From the NCBI GenBank assembly GCA_033557465.1, contig CM066035.1, positions 901,821,309-901,885,308 of the forward strand: a DNA stretch of 64,000 nucleotides, read 5' to 3'. The notes under the pieces are model-generated. The model was given only the letters and a program-made list of their open reading frames with translations. It did not search any database and was not told the DNA's origin. Shown one piece after another: positions 61,999 through 64,000 of the stretch (position 1 is the stretch's first letter; the number at the start of each line of letters is the position of its first letter). This DNA is from Ichthyophis bannanicus. Lineage: Eukaryota > Chordata > Amphibia > Gymnophiona > Ichthyophiidae. Both the position numbers and the translations under genes were made by a program.

Positions 61999-62849
61999 AT
62001 GGAAAAACCTTCCTCTGGTTTTAAAAAGTGCACCAAGTGTGGCAGTACCATTTCTGTCACCGACACCCCTGAGTGTTGTCTGAAATGTTTAGGTCCTGAT
62101 CATTCCATCTTGGAGTGTATGGCCTGTGCCATGATGTCCAAGAGAGGTCAACAGAACCGAGCCGCCAAGCTCAGTACCGTGTTTCTCTCTGATGCAGCTT
62201 CGGTGGGATCGACGTCTTCCAGGGCTTCGTCTTCCTCCCGTGGATCTCAGGTAACTAAACATAAGTCTATCCGGTCCTCAAAGGGTAGATCTCCTTCTAA
62301 GCATCGAGATGCCTCTGGTGTTGCTCTTGAGGATTCCACACTGGCAAAATTGCCCCGGCGGGAGGCTTTGGCTTCCAAAGCATTATCGGGGCTCCAGGAT
62401 GTTCTCGAAGCCTTGACCTCAGCAGAACTACTGGTGCCATGCTCTGGGGTACTGGCGGTCTTCTCCGGTACCGACATCCAGGCATCGGCAGCGTTGATTA
62501 GACCAGAGAGTCCTGGCTATTGAGCGCAGTCTGGCGGCTCTCTTTGCGGTGTCGATGCCCTCGGAACCGCGTCAGACTTTTCAACCGGACCGGCACCAAC
62601 CCCAGCACCGGTATCGGTACCGGTACCATCGACTTCGGTGGCCGCATTGCCGGCACCCAGTCATCCGATGCCCTCCGGTACCGACTTCGGTCGGTATGCG
62701 TATTGGGCTTTTCAAGAGCATTCTGACAGAAGATACTTCGAGTCCTCAGAAGAGTCTGAAGATTCTGACAGTTCTGTCGATGCGGGAATTCTTCTCCCAG
62801 AGGAGCCTTCCTCCCCTAAACGTTGGATGTCCCCTCCAGAGGACATGTC
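61999..62849 (+). pseudogene. gag: DIRS gag, family B, frameshifted and interrupted (copy 9)
   Basis: ATG 61999 (MEKPSSGFKK), 46 bp after a TTTTTTAG pyrimidine tract. The Cys-rich head has CTKCGS and CLKCLG. One extra base near 62497 shifts the frame so reading stops at 62521-62523; the other frame continues through the GGTACC linker and YFESSEESEDSDSSVD to SPPEDMS, where the LTR begins. Confidence 0.88.
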
Positions 62850-63228
62850 TGTAATCTTCAAAAATGTAATCTTTTTCCGCTGCCGCTCCACTTTCGGCTA
62901 CTCTCCGTTTGGTCCTGGGTTCATTTCACAGAGACAGTATGGTAAGTAGCACAAATAAGACAACCAAAACTGGTGTGGCTTGGAAAAATAGTTTTATATA
63001 GAAATAGGCTTATTACATAGGTACAGAACAGAGTTATAAGGTTGTTACAGAGCTGCGTCTGTGTGTGTGTGCGCGCGCGCGCGTGGGGGAGTGTGTATCA
63101 GAGTCTCATAGTAAGAAGAATATAGAGAGAAAGAGAGAACCAAGGGGGAGGAGAGAGAGAGAGAGAAGTGGGTGTCAGAGCCTCATGTCCGATGAATAAG
63201 AAAGAGAGTGAGATATTTTTGTCCTCTG

Positions 63229-63238
63229 TATTTTATAG
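63229..63238 (-). promoter_or_regulatory. TATA-like box of the antisense LTR
   Basis: CTATAAAATA on the minus strand, about 280 bp from the LTR 5' end, at a position normal for the U3/R boundary. Confidence 0.55.
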
Positions 63239-63325
63239 TGAAATTCTTCATCACCTCCCTCTGTCATAATTTGGTTTGTTTGAGGTCTGCTATCCCTTGA
63301 TTAGCAAGGAGGGGTTGTTTAAACT

Positions 63326-63420
63326 TTGTTCATTAAGTCTGGAGATAGACATCACCAGGGGGTCAGAGCTAATCTCATCATGTAAACTACGTTCATTAAG
63401 TTTGGAGACTGACATCACCA
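63326..63420 (-). repeat. Direct repeat in LTR U3
   Basis: GTTCATTAAGTYTGGAGA followed by GACATCACCAG occurs at about 63329-63359 and 63390-63420, two ~31-bp units 61 bp apart, resembling a U3 enhancer repeat. Confidence 0.7.
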
Positions 63421-63515
63421 GAGTAACAAAGCTGCTTGCAATCCAAAGTCTGGGAAAAGCCATGACACCTATGCTAGGCATAATGTCATGCTGATGTATG
63501 CTGACATCTCCCACA

Positions 63516-64000
63516 TCTTTTTTATTTTTATTTATTATTTGTGCCTGGAAATGGTGGAAGCAAACCTGTGGTACCTGTCCCAACTGCAATTACATGATAG
63601 TAGGCAGCTTGTCTAATACCTCCTGTATTAAATACCTTGCTATGTCCAGCAGGTCCCCTGTCCTGCACAGTACTGTCTCTAGTGTTCTAGAGATAAACAG
63701 GTCCCATTATAAGTCCAACCTCGTGTCTTAGATAGGGCAGCCACTACTGGGGGGGGGGGGGGGGAGGGAGGGAGAGAGAGAGAGAGAGAGAGAGAACCCA
63801 ATATGCTACCTCAGTGCCCGTCTTAGAGAGAATGAACAGTGCATAAGGGCTGCAGGAATTTCTGAGGAGGTTAAAGCCGAAAGGTACCAGGATGCTATGA
63901 GTGAGGATAGGAAGCAATACTAGACTGCAGCTGACTCTGGTATTCAATGTAATAGGAAATGCCAAATTAGCAGGCCAAATGAGCCTGGATGTAGAGGTAG
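63516..64000 (-). other. Internal 3' part of the antisense LTR element, no gene recognised
   Basis: Follows the LTR on its internal side. Contains a poly-G/(GA)n tract at about 63750-63795. No Env or other retroviral motif was recognised in the short stretch before the window ends. Confidence 0.4.

Larger units (their letters stand above)
61613..62849 (+). mobile_element. DIRS copy 9, family B, left part only in window
   Basis: Left ITR, leader and gag up to the SPPEDMS core, then interrupted at 62850 by an antisense LTR. Very similar to copy 2 over the shared region. Confidence 0.9.
62850..63515 (-). mobile_element. Endogenous retrovirus or LTR-retrotransposon LTR, antisense (666 bp)
   Basis: Read on the minus strand it begins TGTGGGAGATGTCAGC and ends GAAGATTACA, so it has TG...CA ends. 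U3 contains direct repeats and a CTATAAAATA TATA-like box. Immediately 5' of the TG is an A-rich purine tract (AAAATAAAAAAGA), as expected for a polypurine tract before a 3' LTR. A CA/GC-rich microsatellite lies in the middle. The partner LTR and any genes are outside the window, so the target duplication cannot be checked and the family is unknown. Confidence 0.7.

Noticed and set aside
63290..63589. Minus-strand 99-codon frame as an Env fragment
   Set aside because: It runs across the LTR boundary and the U3 direct repeats, which produce its repeated residues; not a protein-coding pattern.

Overview
The window is vertebrate repeat DNA, most likely from an amphibian; the mix of elements and the SINE type would fit a caecilian, but that species guess is inference. 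I see no host protein-coding gene and no tRNA, rRNA or CRISPR. Nearly everything recognisable is transposable-element sequence, layered by repeated insertion.

The dominant component is DIRS-type tyrosine-recombinase retrotransposons. Nine numbered copies, all on the + strand, lie at about 1-4923, 4924-11997, 12527-16114, 16989-22649, 23973-27863, 45544-49487, 52638-54488, 55709-61612 and 61613-62849. There are also orphan termini (11998-12045, 55080-55340) and one very old copy scattered over 23.9-41.6 kb. A complete copy (16989-22649) has a left inverted terminal repeat (ITR) of about 160 bp, a gag with a Cys-rich N-terminus, a pol (reverse transcriptase, RNase H, methyltransferase-like domain) that overlaps the end of gag in the +1 frame, a tyrosine recombinase (YR) ORF that overlaps pol in the -1 frame, an internal complementary region (ICR) that is the reverse complement of the joined ends, and a right ITR with a ~28-bp extension. 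Two families are present: A (copies 1, 5, 7, probably 6) and B (copies 2, 3, 4, 8, 9). A third gag type occurs inside copy 2. Every copy is damaged, but copy 4 keeps an open 582-codon pol and copy 7 an open 342-codon YR.

From 23.9 to 41.6 kb an ancient DIRS is split by younger insertions: DIRS copy 5, an L2-type LINE fragment, CR1 sequence in two orientations, a foldback, a tRNA-type SINE, a hAT element, a CR1 3' end and a full-length BovB-like RTE. Several carry readable target-site duplications. 41.6-43.3 kb is an L2-type LINE, 43.3-45.0 kb has nothing recognisable, 45.0-45.4 kb is a SINE split by CR1, 49.5-51.1 kb is a Penelope-like element with a GIY-YIG domain, and 51.2-52.5 kb is another L2-type LINE. 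The last 1.15 kb is the LTR end of an antisense endogenous retrovirus or LTR element inside copy 9.

Most notable: two DIRS insertions that fall within about 3 bp of the same position in a resident DIRS ITR; a consensus splice donor at every DIRS right end paired with an AG at every left end; about 1 kb of pol/YR dual-frame sequence; and a chimeric DIRS holding gag genes of two families between one set of termini.
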